The notes below the pieces were generated by a model. It saw only the letters and a list, made by a program, of their open reading frames with translations. It made no database searches and was not told where the DNA came from. A stretch of 64,000 nucleotides of DNA from Vandiemenella viatica (taxonomy: Eukaryota > Arthropoda > Insecta > Orthoptera > Morabidae), in the NCBI GenBank assembly GCA_031002005.1, contig JARYHS010008074.1:265361930-265425929 (forward strand), in the 5' to 3' direction. Shown here one piece after another: positions 23,784 through 34,421 of the stretch. The first letter of the stretch is position 1; each line of letters starts with the position of its first letter. Made by a program: the position numbers and the translations under genes.

Positions 23784-23819
23784 GGTGGGGGAAGGCGTGG
23801 GGGGGGGGGGTGAGGGGGT
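23784..23819 (+). repeat. G-rich tract with G-quadruplex potential
   Basis: Runs of 4, 5, about 13 and 5 guanines in 36 bases of + strand. Confidence 0.85.
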
Positions 23820-23943
23820 CACATCGCAAACGCTCCAAACAATACTACTAAACATGTTCTAGGAAAGATGGCTATGGAAATAAATTCGTAAAAAAAATAT
23901 TTCAAAAAGTAGAGATCAGAAGGTAGATAATAAGATATTAGCT

Positions 23944-24178
23944 CCGAACGTGGTGGGTGAAGGGTAACCTCGCATTCCGGAGGACTCCGGTTCAAATCCC
24001 CTGCGACCATCCAGATTTGGTTTTACTATGGTTTCCCCAAATCATTCAACGTGATTGCCATGATGGTTCCTTCATAAAGCTATGGCTTATTTCCTTCCCG
24101 TTCCTTGCCCAAGTCCCTTCCCGCCTATAATGACTTTGACGTAGATAAGGCGTTGTGCCATATGTGTCAAAAAAAAAG
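23944..24178 (+). repeat. tRNA-derived SINE, subtype A
   Basis: Starts CCGAACGTGGTGGGTGAAGG; a short deletion in the head removes part of the tRNA arm; B-box GGTTCAAATCCCC; tail TGACTTTGACGTAGATAAGGCG and A9 end. Confidence 0.87.
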
Positions 24179-25355
24179 TATAGGGTTCTTTAATTTTTTA
24201 CTGGAAGGAGCAAACGAAGGGAAGCAGTATACCGGAGAAGAAGAGTATGCAGACTAATGGGGACGTACGTTGAGATAAACCTTAGAATACAGTTTTACAA
24301 GCGATCGGAGAACTACATCTAACAATATTAGAGACTGACTACACAAAAAAGTATAAAATAGTTTAAAATAAAATTGAAAATATGATAATAGAATTTGATA
24401 CATGATGCTTTTGCCAACAGTTTACTGGAACGATAATGGAGAATTTGTTGGGATGACGAGGTTGGGGGTTAAATTCCAGCCTGACAACTGGTGTGTTCCG
24501 TAGTTATTTGACAGTCAGGATGATTATAATTTATGATAAACATTATAGAGAGGAGAGAGCTTCTCCGACAGCATCGGCGCCAGAAACGGAATCCACACCT
24601 GAATTAACTTCTAAATATACTTAGATGAGAACTACTTCAGCGAACACGAAAGGTGGAACGGCTTTAAATTCGTATCAACCGCTTTCACTTGGCTTCAGCT
24701 TGCTGAACATGTGAGACATGAGCACTCCCACAAGCTTTGTTTCTTCTGTTAGTTTTCGCAAGAAATAGTAATACGAGTATTATTAGATTGTGCAAGTTGG
24801 AAGTCGAGGGAACAGTAATGAAGATGCATATAATTTCTAGTATCTCTGGCATTAATGGATATTAGTAGTGGGTGGCTAAGGAAATGTCGAGCTCTGATTG
24901 GACTAAAACCCCTTTGGTTTATACCAGAGTGTATGTCTTTTGCACATGAAACAATGCAGTGTATCTTTCTTTTACCAACAATATCGAACAGTGTGCATTT
25001 TGGATGGAGCATATATTACTTTTGCTTTCTACTCATGCTAAGTTGTTTCACTAACTTCATAGCATCCAAACCTTGTTTTATTTCACGTTAGCAGTTACCC
25101 CACTAATTCGTTCTCTTAGACAGAGTATTCGTACTCTTAGAGTACAGTCCTCCCTCCTATGCCTGAATCAAGAATATTGTGTTTCATCACCTCTGTAGGC
25201 CATTTGTATGAAGGGAGTTTAGAATGAACTGCATCTTCATTCAGCTGAATAATACGATGCCACTCCTAAGCTTAAATCACAATACACGCGATGACTGCGA
25301 CCAGCAACTTACCTTGCAAGTGGAAACAAATCTGAAGACACTTTTATTGTAATCC
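24179..25355. other. Unassigned DNA
   Basis: No genes or repeat families recognised. Open frames at 24749-25012 (minus) and 24855-25091 (plus) overlap each other and show no domain. Confidence 0.45.
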
Positions 25356-26665
25356 ATTTTCAAAGTAACGTCAAATTAAAACATACCTTATTCTACACAT
25401 GGGAGTACGGGCTGTATATTAATTGATACAACATCAAAATTTGACCAGTAGTTGTTGCGTGAATCGCGTACAGAAAAAAAATTACGTTTAATATATCAGC
25501 TTTTCAATGGCAAATAAAAATCAAGCTTGCCCTATTTTACCCATATTACTACAGGCTGTACATTAATCAGAGCTTCATCAAATTCTGACAAATAGTTTTT
25601 GGGTGAATCACGTTCAAAGAGAAATTAACAGAAATTTCTCAGCTATGCGACATCGTATCAAAATGAAACATACCCTATTTTATCCGCACGATCAAGTACT
25701 GTAAGTTAACGGAATCCCCATCGAAATAAGACCATTAATTTTTGCGTGAATCGAGTCCAAGACAAAATTGTCTTAAATGTATCAGCTTTACCATGTTACA
25801 TCAAAATAAGGCAAGCGGCACCGTGAGAAGGCCATTTGCCGAAATTCCCTCTCAAAATCCGATAAGTAATTTTAACGTGAATCGCTTTCAGCGAAGAATT
25901 AACTAAAATTTATCACTTCATAATGTCGCATAAAATTGAACATGCCTTATTTTGTCTGAGGGACCAAGGACTTCACGTTAATCAAAATCCCATCGATTTG
26001 TATGAGTCGCGTTCAATTAATTTATCATTTTTTTAACGTCACGTATTAATGAAACCTACCCTCTTCCAACTGCGTAAAGATGGACTGCATATTAATTGAA
26101 AGGCCATCAAACCGACCAGTATTTAGCCTCAATCGCATACAATGAAAAATTATCCTGTTTCTTAATTTTTCGACGTCACATCAAAATGAGAAATACCTTC
26201 CAGCTAGTACTTATTTGAATCACATTCAACAAAAAATGATACTAATTCAGTATATTTCTAGGTTTTCTGACATAACACTTTAAAAAAAAAAAATCCTGTT
26301 TAATCGAGCGAGGATGGGCAGTAATTTAATCGAAACATCATCTAAATCCTATCAGTAATTTTTTTGTGAATCTTATTGAATCAAAAGTGATACTAATTTA
26401 GTATATTTTTTTCAGCTCTCCGACACAGATCTAATTGAAACATACCCTGTTTTACCCGCGATAACAAAAGCTGTACATTAAACGAAATCCGATCGAAATC
26501 TGACCAGTAGTTTTTGGATAAAGCGCTTTCACTGAAAATTTATTCTAAATTTTTTTTCAACGTCTCTTCAAAATGAATGTATATTGCCCACGGGATCACG
26601 CGTTGCACGTTAACCGAAGTGCCATAAAATCCGACCAGTAATTTTTGTATTAATTCCGTTCATCC
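25356..26665 (+). repeat. Ancient tandem array, ~130-150-bp period
   Basis: About ten highly diverged units. Each has, in order: a CATTAAT or similar word, CATCAAAATCCGACCAGTA, a TTTTTGCGTGAATCGC word, CAATGAAAAATTA, TATCAGCTTTTCAACGTCAC and CAAAATGAAACATACCCTAT. Landmarks (the CCAGTA word) fall near 25446, 25592, 25733, 25866, 26115, 26353, 26505 and 26637. Units are too diverged for a recent satellite. Confidence 0.8.
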
Positions 26666-26759
26666 CAACTTGCAGAAAACCAGACAGTCAGAAAGATTCC
26701 TTCTATGTAGCTTATTGATAGTATCACAAACTCACTTAAAAAAAAAAAAAAAAACTCTA

Positions 26760-27100
26760 ATGTATACCTTTCCGAATCACATTCTTCTTCCTTCTTCCAT
26801 CGTTGTGCCCAACTCAGGAGCGCGAGTGAACTTATTTAGCAGATGTGTTTTTCTTCTGTTTCCAAAATATCTTCATCCTTTCGCTGTGTTCTTTCCTTCG
26901 TTCTTCTGTCCAAGTGTTCCTTCTTCTGATATACTGGCTGTTGGCAAACTGGTGATCGTTGACCATGCTACTAAATCGGCATCTGTCCTGTATGATGTCG
27001 TCTGTTATTCCTATTTCCCGGAGATCCTTTTCAATTTCAATTAGCCAGTTGTTTTTAATTTTCATTGAAAGGGCTAGATTTAGAATTCGAATCACAGTTT
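26760..27100 (-). pseudogene. LINE C-terminal fragment
   Basis: Minus-strand frame 27095-26832 reads N-W-L-I-E-I-E-K-D-L-R-E-I-G-I, D-R-C-R-F, and W-T-E-E-R-R-K-E-H-S-E-R-M-K-I-F-W-K. This resembles the C-terminus of insect RTE-like LINE proteins. It does not match the 14.3 kb LINE, so it is a different family. Assignment rests on pattern memory. Confidence 0.55.
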
Positions 27101-27554
27101 TATTTTAAGTATAGATAGTACTATTACATCATTGATTGAAGGCTTTCATCCAACTAGAATCTTCGCTTTATTGTAGATGAGAATGTTGAGCAGTGTTAAT
27201 CCTTACTTCGTGTTACAATTTGCTGATCGTCCTACAATGTCGTCTTTTGACTTAGACTTTCATACTCATAACAACTGATCAGTATCCTGAAGGATCGAAT
27301 TTTTTTGTTTAACTTGTGTATATTCCACAGAAAATAATTTTCCTTCAAACTAGTTATGTTTACCGGAGATCCTTCTCCACTGGAGCCTTTAACACCATCG
27401 TTATTACTCAAATACAAAACATTCTCCCTATAGTAATGAATTTACTGTGAGAGACCTGAATCTATTATTGCAAAACAAAACAAAAATTCTTTACCTCTCT
27501 TTTATTCAACATCCTCTTCGAAATTGAAATATATGTAAATTACCTAAGATGAAA

Positions 27555-27796
27555 GGTGGCCGCGTAGACTGCGGCCCCGCCTAGGCCGAGGAGCTGAACG
27601 TCCGGAACAGCTGCCCAGGCCCACAATGAGTACCGTGGAGGAAACTCCGGGGGAAGAACGGCCGGAGCGTGGCGCTGACCCCGTCACATACCTTCTAGTG
27701 CCGAAGGTTGTACAGGGAGGCGGGACTCTACCTCCGTGAATCCTACGGCATGCGGCGGGATCCGTCGGAACCCCGTGACCTTTACCTTACCTACAG
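27555..27796. mobile_element. GC-rich 242-bp insertion with 10-bp target duplication
   Basis: A sharply bounded GC-rich segment (GGTGGCCGCGTAGACTGCGG ... ending TTTACCTTACCTACAG). TAAGATGAAA flanks it at 27545-27554 and 27797-27806. No TIRs, no tRNA boxes and no long open frame seen. Best read as a retroposed non-autonomous element of unknown class; orientation uncertain. Confidence 0.7.
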
Positions 27797-27924
27797 TAAG
27801 ATGAAAACGCTGATGATATTTATTTAATTATTTTCAAATAGCCTATGGTTAATATAAATGCGTCACAATTCATACATCATATTAACAAAGGATAAAAAAT
27901 AAACAACTTGTTAATTTCATTAAA

Positions 27925-28529
27925 TCCTTTACAGGAAAATGTTACGTTCTCTCTCATCTAGTCATTTACCCAGCCTTTCTCTGAAACTTGTAACAGTTCT
28001 GGTCCTTTTTGTTTCTTCAGGTAATTTGTTATGCATTGTTAAACTTTGTGCGATGTTTCTTGTGCTTTACTACTTCTATTATAAACCGAATGGAAATGAT
28101 TTGCCTGCCTTGTCTTATAATTATGTACATCATTATTCTTTTGTATTAGTCTAGACACATATTATGGTAACTAACGATCGACTTTCCAACCTATATGCAA
28201 AAGTCAATACATCTCTAATTATTTCCTTTTCAATATTCGGATATCCCAAGTCCGTTAGCATTTTACTAACATTTTTAGTTGGTCTTTTATTTACAACCAC
28301 CTTCATTTCCTTATAAAAATTATTTTGCAACTTCATAATTTATCTTTTGCTCCCCATGATTAATAATGTGGAGAAGTATCTTATGTGAGGCAGCACAATT
28401 GTTTTAAACAATACCTCTTTACCTGGTTAGATAACACTTTTCTTAATTTGTATATTAAATTTAGCTCTTTTGCAACTTTTTATTTATTTATGTAATCCAC
28501 ATGCTCTACAAACTTGCCCTTATTATCTA
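27925..28529 (-). pseudogene. LINE fragment, 3' half (jockey/CR1-like), split by Helitron
   Basis: Minus strand continues the RT-bearing fragment at 29881-30285 after an insertion. It encodes F-V-E-H-V-D-Y-I-N-K, then a K-V-A-K-E-L-N-L-I-Y-K-L-R-K-V-L-S stretch, and later V-H-N-Y-K-T-R-Q-A-N-H-F-H, matching the C-terminal region of jockey/CR1-group LINE proteins. Stops and shifts interrupt it. Confidence 0.8.
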
Positions 28530-29270
28530 CTAGCTGGTACCCACGACTTCGTACGCGTGTATTAAGAATTTCTTTGCCAGAATTAAATATAGAAAGCTGT
28601 TAGTAAAGTAGCATTGGTACTAAACAACACTGAGTCGGCATAATATGACAGGAAACCATCCCTATATCATTCTACCGTCGAACCTGTCTCATGAAGACAA
28701 TCAATTTCCAACATATTTAAAAACAGAAAAACAAACGAAGGTGTGGCGGTGTGGGAAAGGGGGGGGGGGAATGTTAACTAACGGCAGCTTTATTTCAGCT
28801 TAGTCTCTTCTTCTTTCTTCAGCATGAGCATCAGATTCTTTGGTTCTAATAACTTTAGCTGCTAGTGCTCTATACCTCACGCCAGGTTTACATCCGCAAG
28901 ACACGTCAAAAAAAGAAGATAAAATAAACTGTTGCCAGCAACTTTTAGGCAGACACAAAGTAACAGTACAGAGAAAATCGGCATCTATACTAAATAATTG
29001 TCTCTAAACAATATTTGCTAACGAATCATATACTAACACACTGCGCGAGAAGCACAACTTGAACAACCGACGTAACATTACCATTCGAAAAGTTCTGAAA
29101 ATTTCGTGACTACAGCTGTTATTCATACCGAAAAAAATGTCCTGCGTCGTTGCTACAGATACAAAGTATTTTCTTTTTCATTCCATCAATATCGGATAGC
29201 CATTTAGTCGTCAAAACGGAACAAAAAGACAGAGACTTACTTCCGCATTTATAATACTATTAGTGCAGGT

Positions 29271-29290
29271 CACACACACACACACACACA

Positions 29291-29359
<69 letters not shown>
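29271..29359. repeat. (CA)n microsatellite, ~44 units
   Basis: Nearly pure CA repeat with one CCC interruption near 29292; lies inside the Helitron-like element. Confidence 0.98.
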
Positions 29360-29361
<2 letters not shown>

Positions 29362-29537
29362 TGACTGCGACAGTAACAACCCTTGAGGGGTCAATATAAC
29401 GTAAAAAATTGTACACCTACAACATTGGTAGACCTCCTACAATTTGCCACGCATTGCACCCCTAAATTTGTGATATCTACAGTTCAACAGGCAATCCGAA
29501 TAACCAACGGTCCGGACGTGACTCATACGATGAAAAC

Positions 29538-29640
29538 AGTTTTTAAAAACCATTGCTTCCACCGGGATTTGAACCGGAGATCGCGCTCCGAACATCAGTA
29601 AGCAAGAGCTTTAACCACTGAACTACCAGACCGCTATAGG
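29538..29640 (-). other. tRNA-like segment inside Helitron copy
   Basis: Minus strand has GTAGTTCAGTGGTTAAAGC (A-box-like) and, about 40 bases later, GGTTCAAATCCCGG (B-box-like). The acceptor ends do not pair, so it is not a working tRNA. The same segment recurs near 61105-61190 and, degraded, at 60605-60690. Confidence 0.75.
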
Positions 29641-29880
29641 GAAAAATAGTTCAGAGAATTACACATCCTACGTGTCTGTCTATCGCCGTTCAGTAATTTA
29701 TCAAAATTATATGACAACATGTATTATTTATGCAGAAAAAGAATCATGTGTCCATCCTAATGCGAAATAGCATCTCCTTGACAAATTTCATCACGATCGG
29801 ATTAGCCGTTTAGCTCAAGAAACGTAACAAACAGAGACAGATAGACAGAGTTACTTTCACGTTTGTAATATTAGTATAGA

Positions 29881-30285
29881 TAACTACGCCAAAATATTTA
29901 TAATTTTGCACCCAATCAATTTAAGTTTCATTCATTACAACAGAATGCATTGCCTCTGACTGTTCTCTAAACATTTTCTTCCCCATCACCATACATGTTG
30001 TTTTTACCACATTCAGACTTATCAAGTTTTTATTTAGTCATTCATTAACTAATTTTAACTCATCATTTATCACCTTTATCATTTTTTCTAGGTTTTTCCC
30101 ATAGTAATATATTAGTTTATCATCTGCAAACATGTGAATTTTACAATTCAATACAAATAATAAGGGACCCAGTTTACTTCCTTGTGGAGCTCCATGATTT
30201 ACTTCTCTTTCTTCAGATAGAACCTTATTGAATCTAACCCTCTGATACCTCTTTGTTAAATATCACTCTCAAATTTCTTTGTTTT
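29881..30285 (-). pseudogene. LINE reverse transcriptase fragment (jockey/CR1-like)
   Basis: Minus strand reads R-Y-Q-R-V-R-F-N-K-V-L-S-E-E-R, then G-A-P-Q-G-S-K-L-G-P-L-L-F, then H-M-F-A-D-D-K-L-I-Y. These are RT motifs with the G-x-P-Q-G-S and FADD boxes; a few residues between them are deleted. It continues across the Helitron insertion at 28529. Confidence 0.87.
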
Positions 30286-32880
30286 TTTTCTTTACAAGCT
30301 ATTTTCCGATTCATATCTCTAAGAACACAATAAAAATACCGCCATCTAATCAGACCGAATCCAGCATATAGGGGGCTGTAAAATTAAAAACTAAATTATT
30401 CCTTGTTTGCTGTGAAACTTGATTTGTATCTTACAAAATGTATGTGTCAGCGAGTTATGTAAACGAAATGGTTCCAGTATGTGTGAAGGAAATGGCAGAA
30501 CTAGTTTAAATTGCTAAACAGTGTACGGCCAATTACACTTTGTGATTCATAACTAAAAGCAACAATATGTCAATCGTGAAGTTATTTAGTACAAACATGC
30601 TTTAAAATAAGTGCTCTCGTAAGTCTAAAATAAATATTGAATATGTTAAAGGGTTGCGTATTTCAGCTAACGTATTTGTCCTTGTCTACGAACATAATAC
30701 TGAGTGTCATGAAAAATATAATTGTGAAGTGGCTTCCTAATTGCTTTCAGTAGATCATTAAAAGTAATGTGTTTTATCTACTACATTTATAAATTTAACA
30801 TCTAGCTTAGAAGTGGTGTGAATAAATTAAATCTTATCAGCTGATGTGGTACAATATGGCCATCAGAATTCAAAGACTACTGGTTTTGCTGTAATTGTTG
30901 AACGATTCGCTGCAAACGCAATTAAACTCGGCACCCAGAGGATGCCAATAAAATGAAATAGCAGCCTCGTAAGACACCGTGCTGTCGGGGATACACTATC
31001 TCATTACACGCTGGAAGCACATCGTAAATCAGTAACAGTGAGATTGTACACAAGGATGGAATCAATGTGCCATAAATTCCGTCTGCAGCAACTCATTTAT
31101 TCGGCGACAAAGCATAAGCGTGCCAACAGTTCAGATTCAATTTAGATTCTGTTACAGAATTGTTTTATGTTCGTTCATTAGATCACGCAAATGTACTTGA
31201 CGCGTCTGAATGTAACTCACGAACGTGCAGAGATAAAGTAGTAGGATCTTAACGATCTTTACCATCTAGAGAAAAGTACTATATCAACTTACGTTTTCCA
31301 CACTATTAACAAAGATCAAACGTTTTAAACCATGACGTCATTCACTGAATGTACGGTACTGTAGCAAGATCTATATTAATCGATTTTCCAAAACCTCCCT
31401 TCAGATATTGTCTTCTAATCATGCTCTTGAGAACCTTGAATCTCCTAAACTCTGGCGGGGGCACTTCCCTTAAGAGATGTTACCTCCCAGTTTGCAACAT
31501 GGAGTCTGTTGCGTAACTGCAAGATTACTTTGATGTGGTATCGTAACTTCACACCCGTAAAATCATTTCTGTTGAATTTGTATAACAGAGAAGATCATGC
31601 ATTTATGTAATGGTATCCTTACAAGGTTACTCCTAGCTACTTTCTGATACTGTGTCCCACTGATCTTTCACTAGTCCTGAAGTTATTGCTTTCCGCGCTT
31701 GAAAAGGAAATATTATTTTTTTATGGATAGCACTAAGCTACAATACACTGTAAGGATATGAAAGTTGACATTTAATACCAATTATCCTGCAACCAAGATT
31801 TTAAGAATATAATGAATTTATGCTTGAAAGAATTTATCTCTACGAAAGCACTACTACAAGTCTAGCAAATAACTGCTTAGGCATGGGTACATTACGATAA
31901 TTAAATCAAGCAGTCATGACAATGAATTGGTATGATACTTCAGTATGAACTGAAGCAAATATTTCGTGAACGTTAATCAACATGATACTGTAGATACCGC
32001 CCCATGTTTAACCTGCCAGTTAAATAAAAAAAAAAAGTTTTTTCTGTTGGTAACATGCATAAGTGTGTAAAACTAGCAGGCAATTGTTATGATAAAATGA
32101 CTGTCACCTTTCTGGTTAATGTTTGTGTGCTTGTTATTTTGTGTTACAACAAAAGAAACTAATTCTAAATTATTTTAACTTCAATAGAAATAACTAGATT
32201 AATTTATTTTAATAATTAATTTTTATTTGCACGTTGATATATCATCATCTCTTGTAGTCACTGTATTTCACTCAGCATTTCGTAAGGGTTTGATTGTTAT
32301 TGCATATAGTCAGCACTTGTAATCCTGTCTAATGGCTTAAAAACTCCTTATACCTTTCTTGAAGTAAGTTGCACTGTGAGTGATATGACATATCGTACTA
32401 TTATTATTAGAATATTTTCTAATTGGTTAACATTTAGTGGAAATCAGACATGTCTTGGATGAGGTAATTATATTAAGTTTAATGCCCTAACATTTTATAG
32501 CTGGATTGATATTAATGTTTGGTTTACAAGCCACTGATCACAGTAAAACACGGAGGTACTCTTAATGTGTTTATTCGCTTTTTGTGCTACTAAATTTCTT
32601 ACAATTGTTTCTTTTACACTTTTCTTGGAAGATTTTAATCATATAAATTCATTAGTTTCTGCTCTGATTTTGCTCCTAGAAAACTAGTATTTAAGGTTCT
32701 TTGTCGTTTATTAGAGAGACAAAGAAGCATTCAGGAACATAAAAGTAAAGAAGTCTCCAAACCAGTGATTGGTGAAAGATTCACTTTTAGAATATACATC
32801 AGTCAGTGACTTGGCTGACAGACTAAGTTAATTAATGTAGATCTTCGTTACTGTGCTGGCAAGAGTGTTCACGTCAGTAA
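30286..32880. other. AT-rich DNA without recognised features
   Basis: No coding or repeat family recognised; one isolated CRE palindrome TGACGTCA near 31334. Confidence 0.45.
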
Positions 32881-33082
32881 AGAACCGTTCACACGAGCGC
32901 ACAGCTCAGCTCAGCTCATGATCCAAGATTTCGCCAGCGGTCAGATCATGTCAGTCAGGCCAGATCGCATCGTAGAAGGTCATTTCAGTAGTCCATAGCG
33001 AACAGTGCCTTTCTCTACGCTAATTTTAATTAAAATCGCAATGATTTTGGATGAAGAGGCTAACAATACGTTAAGGTAAAAA

Positions 33083-33340
33083 AGACTACGGCTCTGGGTG
33101 CATAAGATGCCGAAAAGTCGGCAAGAAGAAGGAGAATTTAGCACTTTGTGCCACCAGCTGGCTGAGGTTGATGTAAAGTTTTACAAATATACTACAGATT
33201 TTTGCTGTAGATCTCGGTTCCTACAGAAAGAACAGTGATGGAGGAATTCTTGCAAGTTCTAAATTATGGAAAGAACTAGTCAATGGTACCTTGGATGTTC
33301 CTGGCTACAAAATAATGCCACTACTTTGGTGCTAGTGCTC
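33083..33340 (+). pseudogene. Harbinger transposase remnants
   Basis: 33083-33195 reads R-L-W-V-H-K-M-P-K-S-R-Q-E-E-G-E-F, the N-terminal Harbinger motif, ending F-Y-K-Y. From 33208, in another frame, comes V-D-L-G-S-Y-R-K-N-S-D-G-G-I-L and G-T-L-D-V-P, a stretch from the catalytic core around the second DDE Asp. The ~100 residues normally between them are deleted. Confidence 0.83.
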
Positions 33341-33624
33341 GTAAAAAAGCTTTAGATACCAGAAATAAATTCACAACATTTTTTTTTTAATTCCGAAGCA
33401 GGATCTGTACCTTGGCAAAACGAAAGCATGTAATAATATTTGAATTTGTTATTTTGATTTTTTTCAACTTTATAATAATCACAAACAACATAATATTAAA
33501 ACATTTATTTTTAATTTATTACATTTTTTATAGCTTACGAGCAAAAGTTTTAAAGAAATTTACCTTATACATTGTTTTATTGTTGTTTAAAATGTAGAGA
33601 CTTATAATTTGTTTTTGCTTACCT

Positions 33625-33752
33625 TGTAGGAGTTCTTTCGCGATCTTGATCCACAGTGCGGTTTTGTGCAATGAATCGCAATACCTCTTATCACTAAAAT
33701 AATATAACTCACTATAACCCAAAACAAGCTCTATTAGAAGTTCTTCGTCCAT
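33625..33752 (-). pseudogene. MADF-domain protein, first exon remnant
   Basis: Starts M-D-E-E-L-L-I-E-L-V, with Y-x-E-L-Y and W-I-K-I-A-K-E-L, the MADF/Myb-like pattern of the Harbinger accessory protein. After E-L-L-Q the sequence CAAG|GTAAGC is a good splice donor, so this is the first coding exon. Downstream exons are gone. Confidence 0.78.
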
Positions 33753-33951
33753 TTTGATCTGATATGACCTACTATTATACGTTCACACTAGCGGCCAGCT
33801 ATCTTTTGACCGTTGTTGGACAGTGGCGGCGCGAACTTTAATTTGACCTACCTTGCCCTGACCTGAGCGTACCGAGAAGTGGGAATGTTTCCATTAGATT
33901 AAGGTGTATAGCGATTTCTGACCTGACCTGACCGCTAGTATGAAAGGACCC

Positions 33952-34200
33952 GTAGGCGAGCAAAGTATGGATGTAACACTACCTTTTACAATAGTTAATC
34001 AAGTTCGTCAGGGAGAGAGGTAGAGAAAAGCTAACATAGTTCGATTCATATACAAAATTAATAGGATTTAGTTTCTTAACTCTGGTAATTGCCTCTTTTA
34101 TTTCATTACATTTAATAAACTATTTTTTAACATGTTAACAAGCCTTAGTACTTCAAAATTATCATCGTCTGTGTGGTGACTATAGCATGTGGTGTGACAG
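33952..34200. other. Intron end upstream of calpain exon A
   Basis: AT-rich; ends with the acceptor GTGTGACAG before exon A. No branch-point or other motif claimed. Confidence 0.5.
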
Positions 34201-34421
34201 GAGATGTGCCAGCGACCACGGTTCGTGCCCGAGCCCGAGTCTGAGAGCAGCGGCGGTGGCGGGGGCGGGAGCTGCCCGCTGCGCGTAGAGGCTGGCGACC
34301 GCGGGGACCCGTGGCTGCTGGCCGCCGTCGCCTCTCTGTCGCTGACGCCGCGTCTGCTGCAGAGAGTCGTGCCTCAGGACCAGGGCTTCGACCACGCCGC
34401 CGGCTACTGCGGCCTCTTCAG
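34201..34421 (+). CDS. CalpC: Calpain exon A: active-site exon with Cys replaced by Pro
   Basis: Acceptor cag at 34198-34200 and donor GTGACA from 34422. The exon encodes 73 residues plus two bases. It opens E-M-C-Q-R-P-R-F-V, matching the calpain stretch that normally follows W-K-R-P. The usual linker is replaced by a low-complexity E/S/G segment with six glycines (residues 18-23). Then comes [12 protein letters not shown], where active calpains read Q-G-x-L-G-D-C-W-L-L-A-A. Codon 37, ccg at 34309-34311, is therefore Pro in place of the catalytic Cys. The oxyanion-hole Gln six residues earlier is Ala, and the calcium-site Asp nine residues earlier (Asp106 in human calpain-1 numbering) is Arg. 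The rest (V-A-S-L-S-L, R-V-V-P-x-D-Q, Y-C-G-L-F) is well conserved, so this is not a decayed pseudogene exon. An ATG at 34204 is inside the exon and is not a likely start. Confidence 0.88.

Larger units (their letters stand above)
28530..29880 (-). mobile_element. Helitron-like element, 1,351 bp, non-autonomous
   Basis: Read on the minus strand it begins TCTATACTAATATTAC and ends ...GGGTACCAGCTAG. It lies exactly between A and T of the host with no target duplication, and a CACGCG...CGTGGG hairpin sits just before the end: the Helitron rules (TC start, CTRR end, A|T target). Removing it fuses the LINE frame as F-G-V-V-I-D-N-K-G-K-F-V-E-H. Contains a tRNA-like segment (about 29540-29640), a long CA repeat and a G-run, but no helicase gene. 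Homologous to 60386-62364. Confidence 0.9.
32881..33951 (+). mobile_element. PIF/Harbinger-like element, internally deleted
   Basis: Ends are related inverted repeats: left ACCGTTCACACGAGCG then AGCTCAGCTCAGCTC; right, read inward, TCCTTTCATACTAGCG then GTCAGGTCAGGTCAG. Inside are a transposase fragment on + and the first exon of a MADF-domain protein on -, the convergent two-gene plan of PIF/Harbinger. The 3-bp target duplication could not be fixed with certainty. It lies 250 bases before calpain exon A. Confidence 0.85.

Noticed and set aside
26670..27044. 124-codon plus-strand open frame
   Set aside because: It is antisense to the LINE C-terminal remnant and begins in unrelated sequence.
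29271..29359. CA array as a CRISPR-like or regulatory repeat
   Set aside because: A simple dinucleotide microsatellite inside a transposable element, with no spacers.
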